The notes: a model not told the origin generated them from the letters alone. Positions 39,065 to 51,637 are shown, counted from the stretch's first letter. The stretch is DNA of 64,000 bases from Sorghum bicolor (GCF_000003195.3 NC_012871.2:17800658-17864657); one strand, 5' to 3'. Made by a program: numbers and translations.

Positions 39065-39514
39065 TTCTTCACAGTAAATGATGCCTTTCCGTAATTAATT
39101 CTCTCAATTTGGTAACCGACAGCCTTAATCCGAACAACCCTGATCTGACTCTTCCGCAGATTCCTCGAAATCCTCAACTTCCCAAACGGGCACCTCCACT
39201 TTAAACGCCCATCAGCAATATTACCGTTACAGGGACTTGCCGATGGACTGACCAGGACGTCCATATCTTATCCTCCCAAACGGCTATCTCCACTTCATTC
39301 ACCCATCGGCAACATTACCGTTACAAGGTGCTGCCGATGGACCGACCAGGAGATCCCGCATAGTAAAATATCTCTGGATAATGACCGCTTCTTGTCAAAT
39401 CGCCTGCACAATCCCTTGATTACCGTGCAAACAGTTCCATATCTACCTGAGTACCCTCGGATTTCACAGATACGGCGAAGAGATAAGTCAGATTTGTCCT
39501 TGCCCGTTTTGTCC

Positions 39515-39523
39515 TATAAATAG
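39515..39523 (+). promoter_or_regulatory. TATA box of the antisense gene (Tat-2)
   Basis: TATAAATAG lies 78 bp before the ATG at 39593, in the same context as in Tat-1 (9833-9841). Confidence 0.55.
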
Positions 39524-39592
39524 TTCCTTCTCGGGTACTCCTTCCCCATCACATCATTCCACAGCTCCAACTCCACTTTCCCAGCGGCGGCG

Positions 39593-42500
39593 ATGTTCGA
39601 GAGCTCCAATATCTCCAACGAAGTCCCTTCTTCACCAACTCCGAAGCCCTCGGTCATCTTCTTCAAGATGGCCATCAACTTCACCGTTCCTGAGGTCAGT
39701 TCTTCACTCCACCTTTTGTGCTTTTTCTCACATCCCTGTTCATCCACAATTTATTTTACTGAACATTCTTTCCCCTTTTTTTGTTCTTCTCTTTACCCTC
39801 AAAACTATTAGGATCTATCCAATAAAATTGTCATCCCTACCGATCAGCAACATCTCCAATGTCTTGGTCCGTTAGGAGATCCAGATCCCACTGATCTTAT
39901 TAACGCAGAAACAAACAGAATCCCCTTTAGAGCCGAGAATTTTTCTTTGGATCTGTGGAAGGATACTTTCCGTTCCTGGCCCAATCCCACAGTGGGATGG
40001 AAAGATTGGTTCTTGAGAGTCGGCCACTCGAATGAAGTTCAGTGGGGCGAGTGAAAACTGGACCAATGCATTAGGTTGTCTATTGCCGATATGCATAGGA
40101 ACGAATCACTGCTGATATCTGCATCATATTTCTGGTCATACACGCTCAACGCCATTGTCTTTGGCCACGGCCCTGCTTCCCCCACTCTTGCCGATGTGCT
40201 CATGCTTACTGGCTTAGACGTATCCACTACCGATAGTAGTCACCTGTTTGACACTACGCCTAGTGCCAAAGTGGACACCTGCGCCATCGGCAGCTGGTCT
40301 GGGTACATTCAGAAGTACCGCAGAACGGGGCCTGTCAACATAAAGGAACAAACCACCTTCCTGAACCTGTGGCTGGATAAGTTCGTGTTCTGTGGTCGAT
40401 CGGCAGGACCAACCTCTGTCTACCTATCGGCAGCAGAGAGATTAGCCAACGGTGGCCGATTTCTCCTCGGCCGATATATGCTAGGCTCCACTTACCACCT
40501 CCTCCACCAAGTAGCCAGAAAACTCCTGCTCGGCCAGCCCATCGGCAACCTAGGAGGACCCTGGTGGTTTATCAACATGTGGCTTAACCTCCACATGCAC
40601 AAGCGTCTTGAATTCAACCTCTTCACACAACGCTTCCCCAGGGACATAGCCGAGGATTATGAACTGGATGAAGAAGAATCGGCAACTCGCCCTCCTCTGA
40701 ACTTTGGCGAGGCTGTCATTGTCTTACCTGGTACAGGTGGCAATGCAGACCAGGTCAGCCGATTCTTCCAGACCTTGTATGAAGGCCTGACCAGAGAGCA
40801 GCGAGCGTGGATGCCCTATGAAGATCCACATACCATGTTTCCTTTGGTTTTCCATCCATTCAATGACGCTCTCAACAAAGATCATGATGTGATGATGGCA
40901 CTGATCACCCCCAGAGCTATACCAGTGAATTTCTTTGGCAGTGGGAAAGCTTCTAACCAAACTTATGAATTCTACAACCCATCGGCACTAGCCCGTCAAC
41001 TAGCTTTCGGTCAGCTACCGATTGCTCTCTGTTTTGCTGATGTGATAAAACCCAGGGAAACCATCACGAGCCTTCTTGAGTGGTCCCGAGTAGCCCAACT
41101 GTCGCCGAATGCCGATACAGATGTAGATCTATCAGAGTGGATCCCAGCCCTCTTCATCACTCAGGCATACAAGCAATGGTGGGAGGAATGGAAGGAGCAT
41201 TTATTTTGCAAATCGGCTCTTACATATCGCGGCATGATCGACCCCCCAGTACAAAATCCCCGATAACACTGTAAGTACCTCTAAACCGATGTTCTAATCC
41301 TTTTATCCTTATTTTCATTGGTAACTCACCCTTTGTGTCATGTTGCAGGTTGATTACACTCCCCCATCGGTCAGCAGGAGCAGCAAGCCGATTGACCTGT
41401 TCCCATCAGGTCCGATCTCTTCAATCGGCAACAATGCTCCCACTCTAGCTGCCATCATGCACCGAAGTGTGCGCCTTAAGAAAGTGACCACCAAGAGAAC
41501 CAAGACATCTCCATTGGTAGCCGCCTCCACCTTAGCACAGGCCTTCAAGGTGATTGTTAAACCTTTCCATTCATACCGATTCCACTTTTACATGTACTTG
41601 TACTCATAAATTTTTCTCTGTACCAGCAGACCAGTGCATCGACAAGGACCAAAAGCAAAGGTGCCGATGCCCCCCAGTCCAGCTAGCAGAAGAGAAAAGG
41701 TGCCAAGAGTACCAGAGCACAAACAAAGTGCCAGAGAGTGGCAACTCCCCCTCCTCCTCCGGTATCTCCAATTCCGGTGGAATCCTCTCCTTCTTCTCCA
41801 GAAACACAGACTTAGCAAGTACCATCTCCCCCTCAACCGCAAGAAGTACCACAAATGGAAGAATCCCGACCAGAAGAGCTCCAACCAGAGGTGCCTCAGT
41901 CAGAAGATACATCGGCTGATATAGGCGAGTATACTACCGATCCAGCAGGATCAATCATAGCATCGGTAGTTTCTTCAATCCAGACAAGTACTGTTCCCCC
42001 TCAAGGTAACACACTTTTATAAGATTATTGCCGATGAACCCATCTCTTCTGTTTTACAGTTATTTCTGTTATTCTTTCAGCTGACATAATTCAATCAGCA
42101 GTCTCAGCCGATCAACCTGTGATTCCATCGGCATCTTCCAGGCAAAGGCGAGAAATCACCTTGAAGCAAGTAAGCCAACCAGTCACCATTAGTATTACTT
42201 ATCAATATATGACCATGGAACGACTCACTTTATTTCCTTTGCAGGAACAAGACTCTCCCGATAGCCTCTTTTCCTTTGCCATCGACGTCTCTGAAGATGA
42301 AGGTGAGGAAGCAAGCTCCTCCCGAGCAATTGGGGTTACATCGGCAGAGATCAGGGCAAGGCTGGAAGAACTGTCGGTTCTCCTTCATCAAGACACAGCC
42401 CAACTAGTTGATGACTCCGATCTAGCCAAGGCTTTATTCAAGACCCTGAGAGGCCAAATCCCCACCGATGCTGAAGAAATCCTTTTCCAAGCAGCACATC

Positions 42501-42921
42501 TAGAGAGTTGTCAACTGCAATACCAGAGGGCTGCCCAGCGCCTTGCCGATAGAGCCACCCAGACTCGGCTTTCTGAGGAGATGATGAAAGAAAAGCTCCT
42601 TACCGATGAGAAGCACAAGAACATCGGCACCTTGAAGTCCTAAAGATTTCTGACCTATCGACAAGAAGAGAAACTCTGTTGGCAGAACTCAAACAAGTAG
42701 AGGATGCCTTGTCCCAAGCCCGACAAGAAGAAAGCCAACTGCTAGAGACAATCAAGCTTCTCGAGCAAGAATGAAACATTCACGGCCGTAAGGCGCTGCA
42801 GATGAAAAACAAGCTGAAGCCGGTGGAAGGCTCCGCCGATGACGATTTGAAGGAGATAGAGGATGCTAACCAGATCCGTCTGCGCGCCATATCGGCGATC
42901 CAGGCACTGCTGAACCCATGA
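39593..42921 (+). pseudogene. Antisense six-exon PMD gene in Tat-2 (decayed)
   Basis: Predicted exons: 39593-39694 (ATG start, MFESSNISNE), 39812-41270 (PMD), 41349-41549, 41627-42005, 42081-42169, 42245-42921. Donors are GTCAGT, GTAAGT, GTGATT, GTAACA and GTAAGC; all acceptors end in AG after pyrimidines. The layout matches Tat-1, and exon 3 is 201 bp in both. Damage: TGA in exon 2 at about 40052 where Tat-1 has Arg, an extra C in the C6 run near 41242-41247 that shifts frame, and shifts in exon 6 near 42643. The coiled-coil C-terminus is still recognisable (EEMMKEKLLTDEKHKNIG). Confidence 0.75.
39812..41270 (+). pseudogene. Antisense gene exon 2 (PMD) in Tat-2
   Basis: It shows the PMD signature FGHGPASPTLADVLMLTGLD and GGPWWFINMWLNLHMHKRLE. 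A TGA follows NEVQWGE near 40052, so the longest open part starts at 40076. The acceptor is CTATTAG (39811) and the donor GTAAGT (41271). The exon is one base longer than in Tat-1 because of the extra C near its end. Confidence 0.75.
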
Positions 42922-43078
42922 GCTCTTCATCGGCAATACATCCTCGCGCCTCCGCTTTCCAGCTTTCCTGACATTTAGTCTAGCTGATAGGATTGTTATC
43001 GGCATCTTTTGAAACATTAAGTCCAGCCCCAGACACATTTTGATCCAGCCGATAGGAGCATTATCGGCATTTAAACTT

Positions 43079-43402
43079 TTATGCATCGACCCAAATACTT
43101 GGGTAGTACTTCTTCAGATATTTGCCATTTAATGCTTTGGGAAATTCAACTCCTTCAAGAGTTTCTAAAATATAGGCATTACCAGGAGCCGATCGACTTA
43201 TCCGATAAGGACCTTCCCAATTGGGAGACCACTTCCCAAATTTCGAACTTTTAGTCCCGATTGATAAGATCAATTTCCCATCAGCAAACTCCTTAGTCTT
43301 CACTTTCTTATCATACCATCTGGCAACTCTCTTCTTATTTTCTTCTATGCTCATTAAAGCTTTCAGCCGATGTCCCGCTAGATCATCTAACTCATCCGTC
43401 AT
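43079..43402 (-). pseudogene. pol: Tat-2 integrase C-terminal domain
   Basis: TDELDDLAGHRLKALMSIEE to KYLKKYYPSIWVDA matches the Tat-1 C-terminus (residues about 515-624 of its frame). A stop near 43436 separates it from the core. The segment GKLILSIGTKSSKFGK lacks a few residues present in Tat-1 (GDLVWKLILPVGTKSS). It is the end of Pol; the stop at 43079 matches that of Tat-1. Confidence 0.85.
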
Positions 43403-43435
43403 CAGAGTAGTATAGTCATCAGCAGTCAGTTGATC

Positions 43436-44188
43436 CTAAAAAGATAGTCGCCTAGACCCAGTCTTAATTTCCCAAGGTAACACCGCATCATGCCCATACA
43501 CCAACTGATAAGGTGAAACCTTAGTCGATCCATGACAAGCCATCCGGTATGACCACAAGGCTTCGTTCAACAACGTATGCCACCTCCTAGGATTCTCCTC
43601 AATCTTTCGCTTGATGAGCTTGATAATACCTTTGTTAGATGCCTTGGCCTGCCCATTAGCTTGTGCATAATAGGGAGAAGAATTTAACACTTTAATTCCC
43701 ATACCGATTGCAAATTCATCAAATTCCCCGAACGTGAACATAGTGCCCTGGTCTGTAGTAATTGTCTGAGGAATTCCAAATTGGTAAATGATGTGCTCTT
43801 TCACAAAATCAATCATATTGGCCGATGTGACTTTCTTCAAAGGGATAGCTTCAACCCATTTGGTGAAATAATCGGTGGCAACTAGAATGAACTTATGCCC
43901 TTTGCTAGATGGTGGATAAATCTGGCCGATCAAATCAATAGCCCGTCCTCGGAACGGCCAAGGCTTTATAATAGGATTCATAGCCGATGCAGGCGCCCTT
44001 TGAATATTACCAAACTTTTGACATCCTTGACACCCTTTGAAATACTTAAAGCAATCCTCAAGTATAGTTGGCCAATAATATCCATTCCTCCTAATCATCC
44101 ACTTCATCTTAAAAGCCGATTGATGTGCTCCACATACCCCTTCATGGATTTCTCCCATCAAACTCTTAGCTTCATCATCACCTAAGCA
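43436..44188 (-). pseudogene. pol: Tat-2 integrase zinc finger and core, catalytic Glu lost
   Basis: HEGVCGAHQSAFKMKW and GCQGCQKFG form the HHCC zinc finger. The core has Asp in RAIDLIGQI and TTDQGTMF. The third catalytic residue is changed: Tat-1 reads GQAEASNKG, and this copy reads GQAKASNKG (codon at 43643-43645). That alone should abolish strand transfer. The piece begins after a TGA (44189-44191) that replaces CGA in Tat-1 and ends at a TAG near 43436. Confidence 0.85.
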
Positions 44189-46300
44189 TCAGAGAAGAAT
44201 CCCATCAATAGTTCGATAATACAATTCATCTTCGAGGAGCACATACTTAGTGGCTTGAAACCGAACCCGCCTTTCAACTTTCTTAGATGGATCTTTCAAA
44301 TAATCAACGATTCCTTTTCTCCAATCATCGGCACCGATTGCCGATATTGCATTAATCATAGGCTGATATCCCGAGGCATGCTGAGCCAACCGATTGGCCT
44401 CTTCATTATGCAATCGAGGAACATACTCTAATCGGAAATCTTTAAATTCCTTTAACAGTTGTATACTCCTTTCGTAATAAGTTATGAGAACTTCACTTCG
44501 GCATTCATAGCTTCTAGCCAATTGATTTATAACTAGCATAGAATCCCCGAAGACCTCAACAACATCAGCATGAACTTCTCTTAATAACTCCAATCCCTTT
44601 ATTAAAGCTTGATACTCAGCCTGATTATTCGTCGACATGGCAACAATCGGCAAGGAAAACTCATACTTCCTTCCTTGAGGAGAAATTAATACTATACCGA
44701 TTCCTGCCCCCCAGTCACATGTGGATCCATCAAAGAAGAGCGTCCAAGGTACAATTTCCAAAGCCTCCACTGCACTGCAATGTTGAGTTACAAAATCAGC
44801 CATAATCTGTCCCTTAACTGCCTTAGCCGATTCGTAACGCAGATCGAATTCCGACAGCACCAAAATCCATTTACCGATCCGGCCACTCATAATCGGCATG
44901 GACAGCATGTACCGGACCACATCATCCTTGCAAATAACAGTGCATTCGGCCGATAACAAGTAATGCCTTAACTTGATACAAGAGAAATATAAGCATAAGC
45001 ATAGTTTCTCAATAGCCGAATACCTGGTCTCAGCATCAATCAACCTCCTGCTTAAGTAATAAATTACACGCTCCCTCCCTTCAAACTCTTGAATTAAAGC
45101 CGAATCGATGACCATCCCATCGGTAGACAAATGCAATCTGAAGGGCTTCCCTTGCTGAGGTGGAATTAGAACTAGAGGATTCACTAAATAATTCTTGATT
45201 TCATCCAGAGCCACCTGTTGTTCCTTCCCCCAAACAAACTCTTGATCGGCTTTTAACTTAAGAAGAGGACTGAAAGCACGAATTTTACCAGACAAATTAG
45301 ATATAAATCTCCTGATAAAATTTACCTTGCCGATCAAGGACTGGAGTCCAGTCTTGTTGGTAGGGGCAACTATTTTGTTGATGGCTTCAATAGATCTTCG
45401 ACTAATTTCAATCCCCCTTTGATGCACCATGAACCCAAGAAACTGCCCTACCGATACACCAAATGCACACTTATTGGGATTCATTTTCAAACCATGCTTC
45501 CTTGTGCATTCCAACACCTTTCGTAGATCGGCAAGGTGCTTCGTGAAGTCTCCAGACTTAACCACCACATCATCAATATAAATCTCCACCAGCTTGCCGA
45601 TGAACTCATGAAATATAAAATTCATGGCCCTTTGATAAGTAGCACCAGCATTCTTTAAGCCAAAGGTCATGACTATCCACTCAAACAACCCGACATGACC
45701 AGGACATCTAAATGCGGTCTTTGGAATATCCTCTTCTGCCATGAATATTTGATTATATCCTGCATTGCCATCCATAAAGCTAATAATCCGATGCCCAGCC
45801 GCAGCGTCAACTAGCAGATCGACAACTGGCATTGGGTAGCCATCCATCGGTGTAGCTTTGTTAAGATTCCTGAAATCAATGCAGACCCGAAGCTTCCCGT
45901 TCTTCTTGTAAACCGGAACAACATTGGAAATCCATTCGGCATACCGACACTGCCGAATAAAGTTGGCTTCAATAAGTTTAGTTATTTCGGCCTTGATGTC
46001 AAGAAGAATATTAGGATTACATCGGCGAGCTGGCTGCTGATGTGGCCGAAATCCAGATTTGATAGGTAACCGATGTTCAACAATCGATCGGTCCAAACCA
46101 GGCATCTCAGTATAATCCCAAGCAAAGCAATCTTTATATTCCTTTAACAAATCAGTCAACTGCTGCTTACACTCAGGGCTTAACTTAGCACTAATAAAAG
46201 TAGGTCTAGGTTTATCACCACTACCTATATCTACTTCTACCAAATCATCGGCCGATGTGAACCCCTGGCCTAACTTTCCATCATCGGCGAACCTATCCAT
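44189..46300 (-). pseudogene. pol: Tat-2 reverse transcriptase, RNase H and archaeal-type RNase H
   Basis: This 703-residue frame is the best preserved Pol piece. The start ATG overlaps the gag-pro TAA as in Tat-1. RT has CIDFRNLNKATPMDGYPMP, FMDGNAGYNQIF and the catalytic YIDD in EIYIDDVVVKSG. The normal RNase H is complete, including YSAIEKLCLCLYFSCIKLRH, which Tat-1 has lost. The archaeal-type RNase H follows (LFFDGSTCDWGAG, NNQAEYQAL, FGDSML); its last acidic residue is Glu (HNEEANRLA) where Tat-1 has Asp. It ends at a TGA that is CGA in Tat-1, a CpG transition. Confidence 0.9.
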
Positions 46301-47286
46301 TAAAAACCCTCATCAGAACCGACTGCTTGGATCGGTAGAATTTCATAATCAGCAACCTTGAGAAAATCCTTCTCCCAAGCTTCTCCTGAAATACACCTAG
46401 TCCTTTCATAGGTGTCTCCTTCCGCCGATGCAATAACATATGAAGAGTCTCCCGGGACAATTTCAATCTTGTCACCTACCCACTGGACCAGGCACTGATG
46501 CATTGTAGACGGGATGCAACAATTGGCGTGAATCCAATCTCTCCCTAGCAACAAATTATAGGCACCTTTCCCACTGATCACGAAGAAGGTCGTCGACAAG
46601 GTTTTGCTGCCGATGGTCAACTCAACACATATTGCTCCCTTGACCGGAGACACGTTTCCCTCGAAGTCTTTTAGCATCATATCAGTCTTAGTCAAATCCT
46701 GATCTCCATTTCCAAGCTTCCGATACACTGCATACGGCATGATGTTGATAGCAGCCCCACCATCAATTAAAATCTTGGTCATCGGCTGACCATCAACCCT
46801 TCCTTTGACAAACAGAGCCTTAAGATGTTGCCTTTCATCATCGGCAGGCTTTTCAAAGATGGCTGTCATCGGATCTGGAGCCAACTGAGCGATCTGGTCG
46901 GAAAACTCCAACTCATCATCACTGGACGGTGCCAGGAATTTCATCGGCAACATAAAGACAATGTTGACATCTGCCGATGGACCTTCCCCCTTGGGATCTG
47001 ATTGCTGCTGGTCCCCAGACTGGCCAGAGTTCTCGCCCTTGCTTAGCCCTTCTCGCCTTTCGCGCTGCAGCCTTCTTTTCTGTGTCCTGGTCAATCCCTC
47101 TGGACACCATGGAGGAAGTTGCTGCTGCCTTACCGCTGGGTGACGATTTTCCCTCGACTCCATCCGATAAGTGTTGGCATTTCTGCAAAATATGAACTCA
47201 TCGGGAACCCGTGCATTAGCCATTTCTTCAAGTTCTTCTTGATTCCTGGGAAAATATTCAACACGATCCCCAAGCCTATCGTGCAC
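46300..47286 (-). pseudogene. gag-pro: Tat-2 protease and linker
   Basis: The frame carries FPRNQEELEEMANARVPDEF and a basic Arg-rich patch, then the aspartic protease ILIDGGAAINIMPYAVYRKL and LLLGRDWIHANCCIPSTMHQ. It ends DEGF at TAA, overlapping the RT start. Upstream, a TGA near 47344-47346 (CGA in Tat-1) and a frameshift detach it from gag. Confidence 0.85.
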
Positions 47287-47346
47287 ACTGAGCCTGCCCC
47301 CTAGCCGATCATGAACGGATGCTCTCCCCCTAATCGGCCCATTAAA

Positions 47347-48757
47347 TCACCGATCATAATCATGATAGTACCGATCGGACCTGTCATACCGGTCATAACC
47401 ATTGCACTCAGGACAATCTCTGACAGTGGGTAGTTTGATATTTTCCTCCCAACAATGAATGAAGAACGGGCAATTCCATTGATCCCTATGCCGATTCCAC
47501 TCCTGTCGGTGTCTTTCCTCTTCCCGACGATAATCCTCTTGTTGGCGCCGATACCGATCTTCACGTTGCTGCCAAGTCTCCCGAGGCCTCCTGTGAGTTA
47601 TCACAATACCAGATCGGGGAGGCTTTCCTGAGCTAGTTCCCTCCTAGATCAAGCCCCTTCCTTTTGCATCGACAGTGGTGAGGATCCACCGATGCACTTC
47701 TTTCAGCTGCTTCTGATGTCAAGACTTTGGCTTTTCCCTTAACATCCAGCATGTTTGTTGGGAAAGGATGTTGATCAATCTTCATCTGCTTCTGGGCCTT
47801 GGAGCTGTCAAATTTGATTCTTCCAGATTCTATAGCCGATTGTAGCTGCTGTCCGAAAACCTTGCACTCATTAGTGCTGTGAGAAGTTGCATTGTGCCAC
47901 GTAAAATACTTCATCTTCTTCAACTCCTCAGCCGATGGGATCACGTGATTTGGTGACAGTTTGATCTGACCATCCTGAAGTAGAAAGTCAAATATCCTAT
48001 CGGCCTTAGTGATGTCAAATGCAAACTTCTCTGGCTCCTTGTGCCCAAAAGGACAAGACATCGGCTTCTCATTTTTCACCCATTCTGCCAAGCCGATGAC
48101 TGGTTCCTCATTAGAATCCGAACTTGTTGCTTCATCAACGAATGACACCTTTTTGTTCCATGCTCTCTTGGGCTCAAAAGGCTTGATATCTTGATCAGAA
48201 ATTCTCTGCACCAAATGACTTAAGCTTTGAAACTCGTGAGACGCATACTTGTCCCTGATGTGTGGCAACAAACCCTGCAAAGCCAAATCGGCTAGCTGCC
48301 GATCATCCAGAACGAGGCTATAACATTTATTCTTGACCTCCCGTATCCTCTGCACAAAACCTTCAACCGATTCATCATTGCGTTGCCTCAATTTGACCAA
48401 ATTGGTGATCTTCTTCTCATGGACCCCAGAAAAGAAGTACTTGTGGAATTGTTTCTCCAGATTGGCCCAGGTAATCGCTGAGTTGGGAGGTAATGATATA
48501 AACCAAGTGAAAGCCGATCCAGACAATGATGATGAGAATAAGCGAACCCTTAACTCGTCCCTGTTACCAGCTTCCCCGCATTGGATGATGAACCTGTTGA
48601 CGTGCTCCATGGTTGACGTGTCATCCTGCCTAGAAAACTTAGTAAAATCCGGTACCTTGTACCGATTTGGAAGCTGGATCAAATCATATGCGGGTGGATA
48701 CGGTGTCCGATAGGAGTAAGTGTTGACTTTGGGCTTTATCCCAAATTGATCCCTCAT
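47347..48757 (-). pseudogene. gag: Tat-2 gag core and basic linker
   Basis: Two pieces (48757-47633 and 47604-47347). The first starts near MRDQFGIKPKVNTYSYRTPY and contains the Gag core (FTKFSRQDDTSTMEHVNRFI, AITWANLEKQFHKYFFSGVH). The Cys/His motif reads YFTWHNATSHSTNEC, so its first Cys is lost compared with CKWHN in Tat-1. A shift near 47630 leads to the Arg-rich piece (RQQEDYRREEERHRQEWNRH) with CPFFIHC and CPEC. It ends at the CGA to TGA change. Confidence 0.85.
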
Positions 48758-48760
48758 TAC

Positions 48761-49946
48761 TTAAGCAATCTTATCGGCCCAATACGCATCGGCATCTTGC
48801 CGATGAGGCGGTTGCGGATCGGGCACCTGCTGGTAAGCTTCCACGTGTCTATGCGGCGCACGATCTGCATGAAACATCGGGTTAATCACTTGGCCCCCAA
48901 TCTGTGGACCACCAAGCTGTTGCCCGCCAATCTGTTGTCCGCCGACCTGCTGCCCAAGATCCATTGGCTGGTTGGGAATCCCCTGATTCTGGAACCCGGG
49001 ATAGATCTGGCCTTGCTGAAACCCTGTAGCCTGATGACTGTTGGGGCGTTTGCGGAAAGACTTGCTGCCCAAGCCATCCACTGTTAGTATTCATCGGCAT
49101 AGGTCCTGCCGATGACTGGTAATTGGGCATTATCATCGAATTGACATACCCTGGTTGAGACATAAACCTCTGTTGCATCAGCATTGAGTCTGTCAATGCG
49201 TTAGGCATCTGGAACGTTGGAGCTTGAGAATTCCCAGTGTAAGGTCTTGTAGTAGTAGTTGTAGTATACTGGGGACTCTGGTTCATCGGCATATTTGGAG
49301 GTGCCGATGCCATAGGGGTCTTGCCTCTCATATCAGTCGCTTGAGATGTACCAGGTGTCTTGAATTATTCCAGAGGCATACCAAAACCCCACCAGTTTGG
49401 AGGAAAAACTGGTCCTGACATTGCCGATGCCAATAGATCTGTAGTAAGCTTAATCTGCTCTGAGGTCTTGGATTAGTTGTCATCGGCGTAGATTGTGCGT
49501 TAGTGACTCCTAACGTGCTTGGAGGAACAGGAATTTCTGTACCCGCAGCGGCTGTAACAGCCGATGGGGCTGTGACCACCGGTGATCCTAGCTGATGATG
49601 AGAGGAGCCCACATAATCTGGTGGCAATTGTCCTTCCTTGAAAGTTCTAGCCACGGCGTTGAAAACCGTATTGGACAGCACACCAGTTTGGTTGATCAAG
49701 GCACGGTTGATAGCACTATCAACCATCTCTTGAAGTTTACCAGGATTGGCTTCAAAAGTAACCTGCCGAGGCATCGGCAGCGCATCCTTCTGGATCACTT
49801 CGCCGCTCCTGTTCATGCTGAAGGACCTCAGGCATTGCTGCTTGTAATCCTCCATGGCTTTAGCAATAGCTTGCTTCTGCTCATCCTTGAGATTGGCTTC
49901 CGTCATGGGGATGACGTTCTCCTAATCAAACTCAGAAGTCGACATG
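48761..49946 (-). pseudogene. gag: Tat-2 gag N-terminus, three frames
   Basis: The likely true start is the ATG at 49944-49946 (MSTSEFD), followed after 7 codons by a TAG (near 49923), so the longest open frame uses the ATG at 49904-49906 (MTEANLKDEQKQAIAKAMED). The protein is Pro/Gln/Gly rich and continues through shifts near 49400, 49080 and 48760 into repeats of VGGQQIGGQQLGGPQIGG. This supplies the part of Gag that lies left of the window in Tat-1. Confidence 0.75.
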
Positions 49947-49967
49947 TTGATCTTGATCTTGAATCTG

Positions 49968-49985
49968 GTCCCACCGGGCGTGCCA
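49968..49985 (-). other. Tat-2 primer binding site
   Basis: TGGCACGCCCGGTGGGAC (minus strand) starts with TGG and lies 7 nt inside the 5' LTR. I could not assign the tRNA with confidence. Confidence 0.6.
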
Positions 49986-49992
49986 AAAGATG

Positions 49993-50690
49993 TGTTGATG
50001 CAAAAGCTGATCTGCAAACACAAAGGGCTAATACCCGATTTAAACGTTAAGGCGTGCCAGCCGATTTGACCTTACTATCGGCAAAGGTGATAACTCGAAT
50101 ACTTTGGTCCCGACAACAGCGATGCGCCCGGATGCCACGGCCAAGAGGTATTCACGCGGAACTTGAGAACACGCCGAGCTTAAGTCGACGAATTCCTAAG
50201 AACTCGTAATAAAAAGGAAAAAGTATGACGAAGTCGTCGAAATAGTAGATGCTGGAATATGAGTAAAAACTAGTGTTTGATTGATTGATCGATAGATTTT
50301 TTACAAGGCTCTAGGGTCTACATTTATACCGTGCCCAAAGAGCTACAACCAGACACGACTAGAACTCGAATTCCAAATTTAAATAGAATCCGTACACAAA
50401 ACGATTTAAATAACTAAGAAAAACATAAAAACATCCTCCCGTGACAAACTGGAACACCTCCACAAGTCGATCGGCAACTTCCAAGTCCTTCCCCCGCATC
50501 ATCGGCAGACTGCCTTGTTGTAGCCATCGGCACAAACACATCATTACCTATGGACTTGGTCACGTTCAGCTATCCCTCCATCGGCAACTATCCTCATCGG
50601 CAACTCATTCTGTAGACCAAGTACTGCCGTCTTGTCCTGCTAACCTACACTCTACCGATTATGGACACGTGCCCAAAAACGGTGTCAACA
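49993..50690 (-). repeat. Tat-2 5' LTR, complete (698 bp)
   Basis: Plus strand from TGTTGATGC to GGTGTCAACA. It has TATAAATG on the minus strand at 50321-50328. Its neighbour on the right is copia gag, starting AAGTC. Confidence 0.9.
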
Positions 50691-51637
50691 AAGTCCAAGG
50701 CCAACAAGCAAGCATCAACTAGTAAGCCCAAAGCACCAAAGCAAGTCAAAATAGTAGAGACAACATCATCATCAAGTGAAGATGAAAGTGATAGTAACAA
50801 TATGAGAAAGTGAAAGATGTTGCTCTCTTTTTGAGAAGATATCGAAAGGGACTCAAAAAGCAAGGTTACAAGGTAGTGAAGAGGAAGTTCCCAAACAAGA
50901 AGAAGAGGCTATGCTACAATTGTGGAAGCACCAAACATCTCATTGCTCATTGTCCTCATGAAATTGAAGACAACAATTACAAGAGAGACAATAAAAAGAG
51001 CAAGACTGATTACAAAAAGAGCAAAAGACATATGGGAGAAGCTCACATTGGACACGAATGGGACTCAACAAAAGATAGCTCAAGTGAGGAGAATGAGAAG
51101 GTTACATCCGTGGCTATGCACAAGCCATCCTCCACACCAAGGCTCTTGAACAACATATTTGATGATGACTACTACTCCCCTCACATTTGTCTTATGGCAA
51201 AGGGTGAGAAGGTAAAATTCAAATCCAAACCTTCTCCCCCTAGTGACACATCTAGTAGCGATATAAGTGATTACTCTAGTGATGATGTGTCTAGTGATGA
51301 AGAAATTGATAACATAACTAAAAATTTGGATAGCAAGACCAAACTGTTCATCACTAAGCTAATGGAGGATTTAGAGAGTGTTCAAGCTGAGCTAGAATCT
51401 AGCAAAGAGACTCTTATCAAACAAGAGAAGCTCTACATTGCTAGCAAGGAAGCTCTTGCATTAGAGAGAAGTGAGGTGGAATCCTTGCACAAGGCTTTGG
51501 CCAAAGAGCAAGGGGCCCATGCTATCATAAAGAAAGCAAATATTACCCTCAAGCAAAAGTATTGTGACTCAAATGGAAAGTACAAGCAACTTGAGGAACA
51601 ATATAGTATTCTTTGGGATAGCAACTCATCTCTCTAA
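50691..51637 (+). pseudogene. gag: Copia gag resumed after Tat-2 (includes 822-bp duplicate)
   Basis: The first 822 bp repeat 37697-38519 with about 6 percent differences and one missing base (near 50796). It has a second copy of the CCHC knuckle (CYNCGSTKHLIAHC) and the acidic Ser region. Beyond KEQ it continues into new gag sequence (AHAIIKKANITLKQKYCDSN, a coiled coil) that the left arm lacks. It stops at 51637 by a frame loss. The copia reading frame is entered again at 51782. Confidence 0.8.

Larger units (their letters stand above)
38550..50690 (-). mobile_element. Ty3/gypsy Tat-lineage element Tat-2 (left end truncated)
   Basis: It is the same family as Tat-1, in reverse. The right (5') LTR is complete. 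The left (3') LTR lacks its outer 228 bp. All Tat-1 parts are present: gag, protease, RT, two RNases H, integrase and the antisense PMD gene, which here lies on the plus strand. The right flank AAGTC has its equivalent at 37697-37701 in the left copia arm. LTR arms differ by about 10 substitutions and one indel in 470 bp, so the insertion is fairly young. Gag and Pol carry many stops. Confidence 0.9.
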
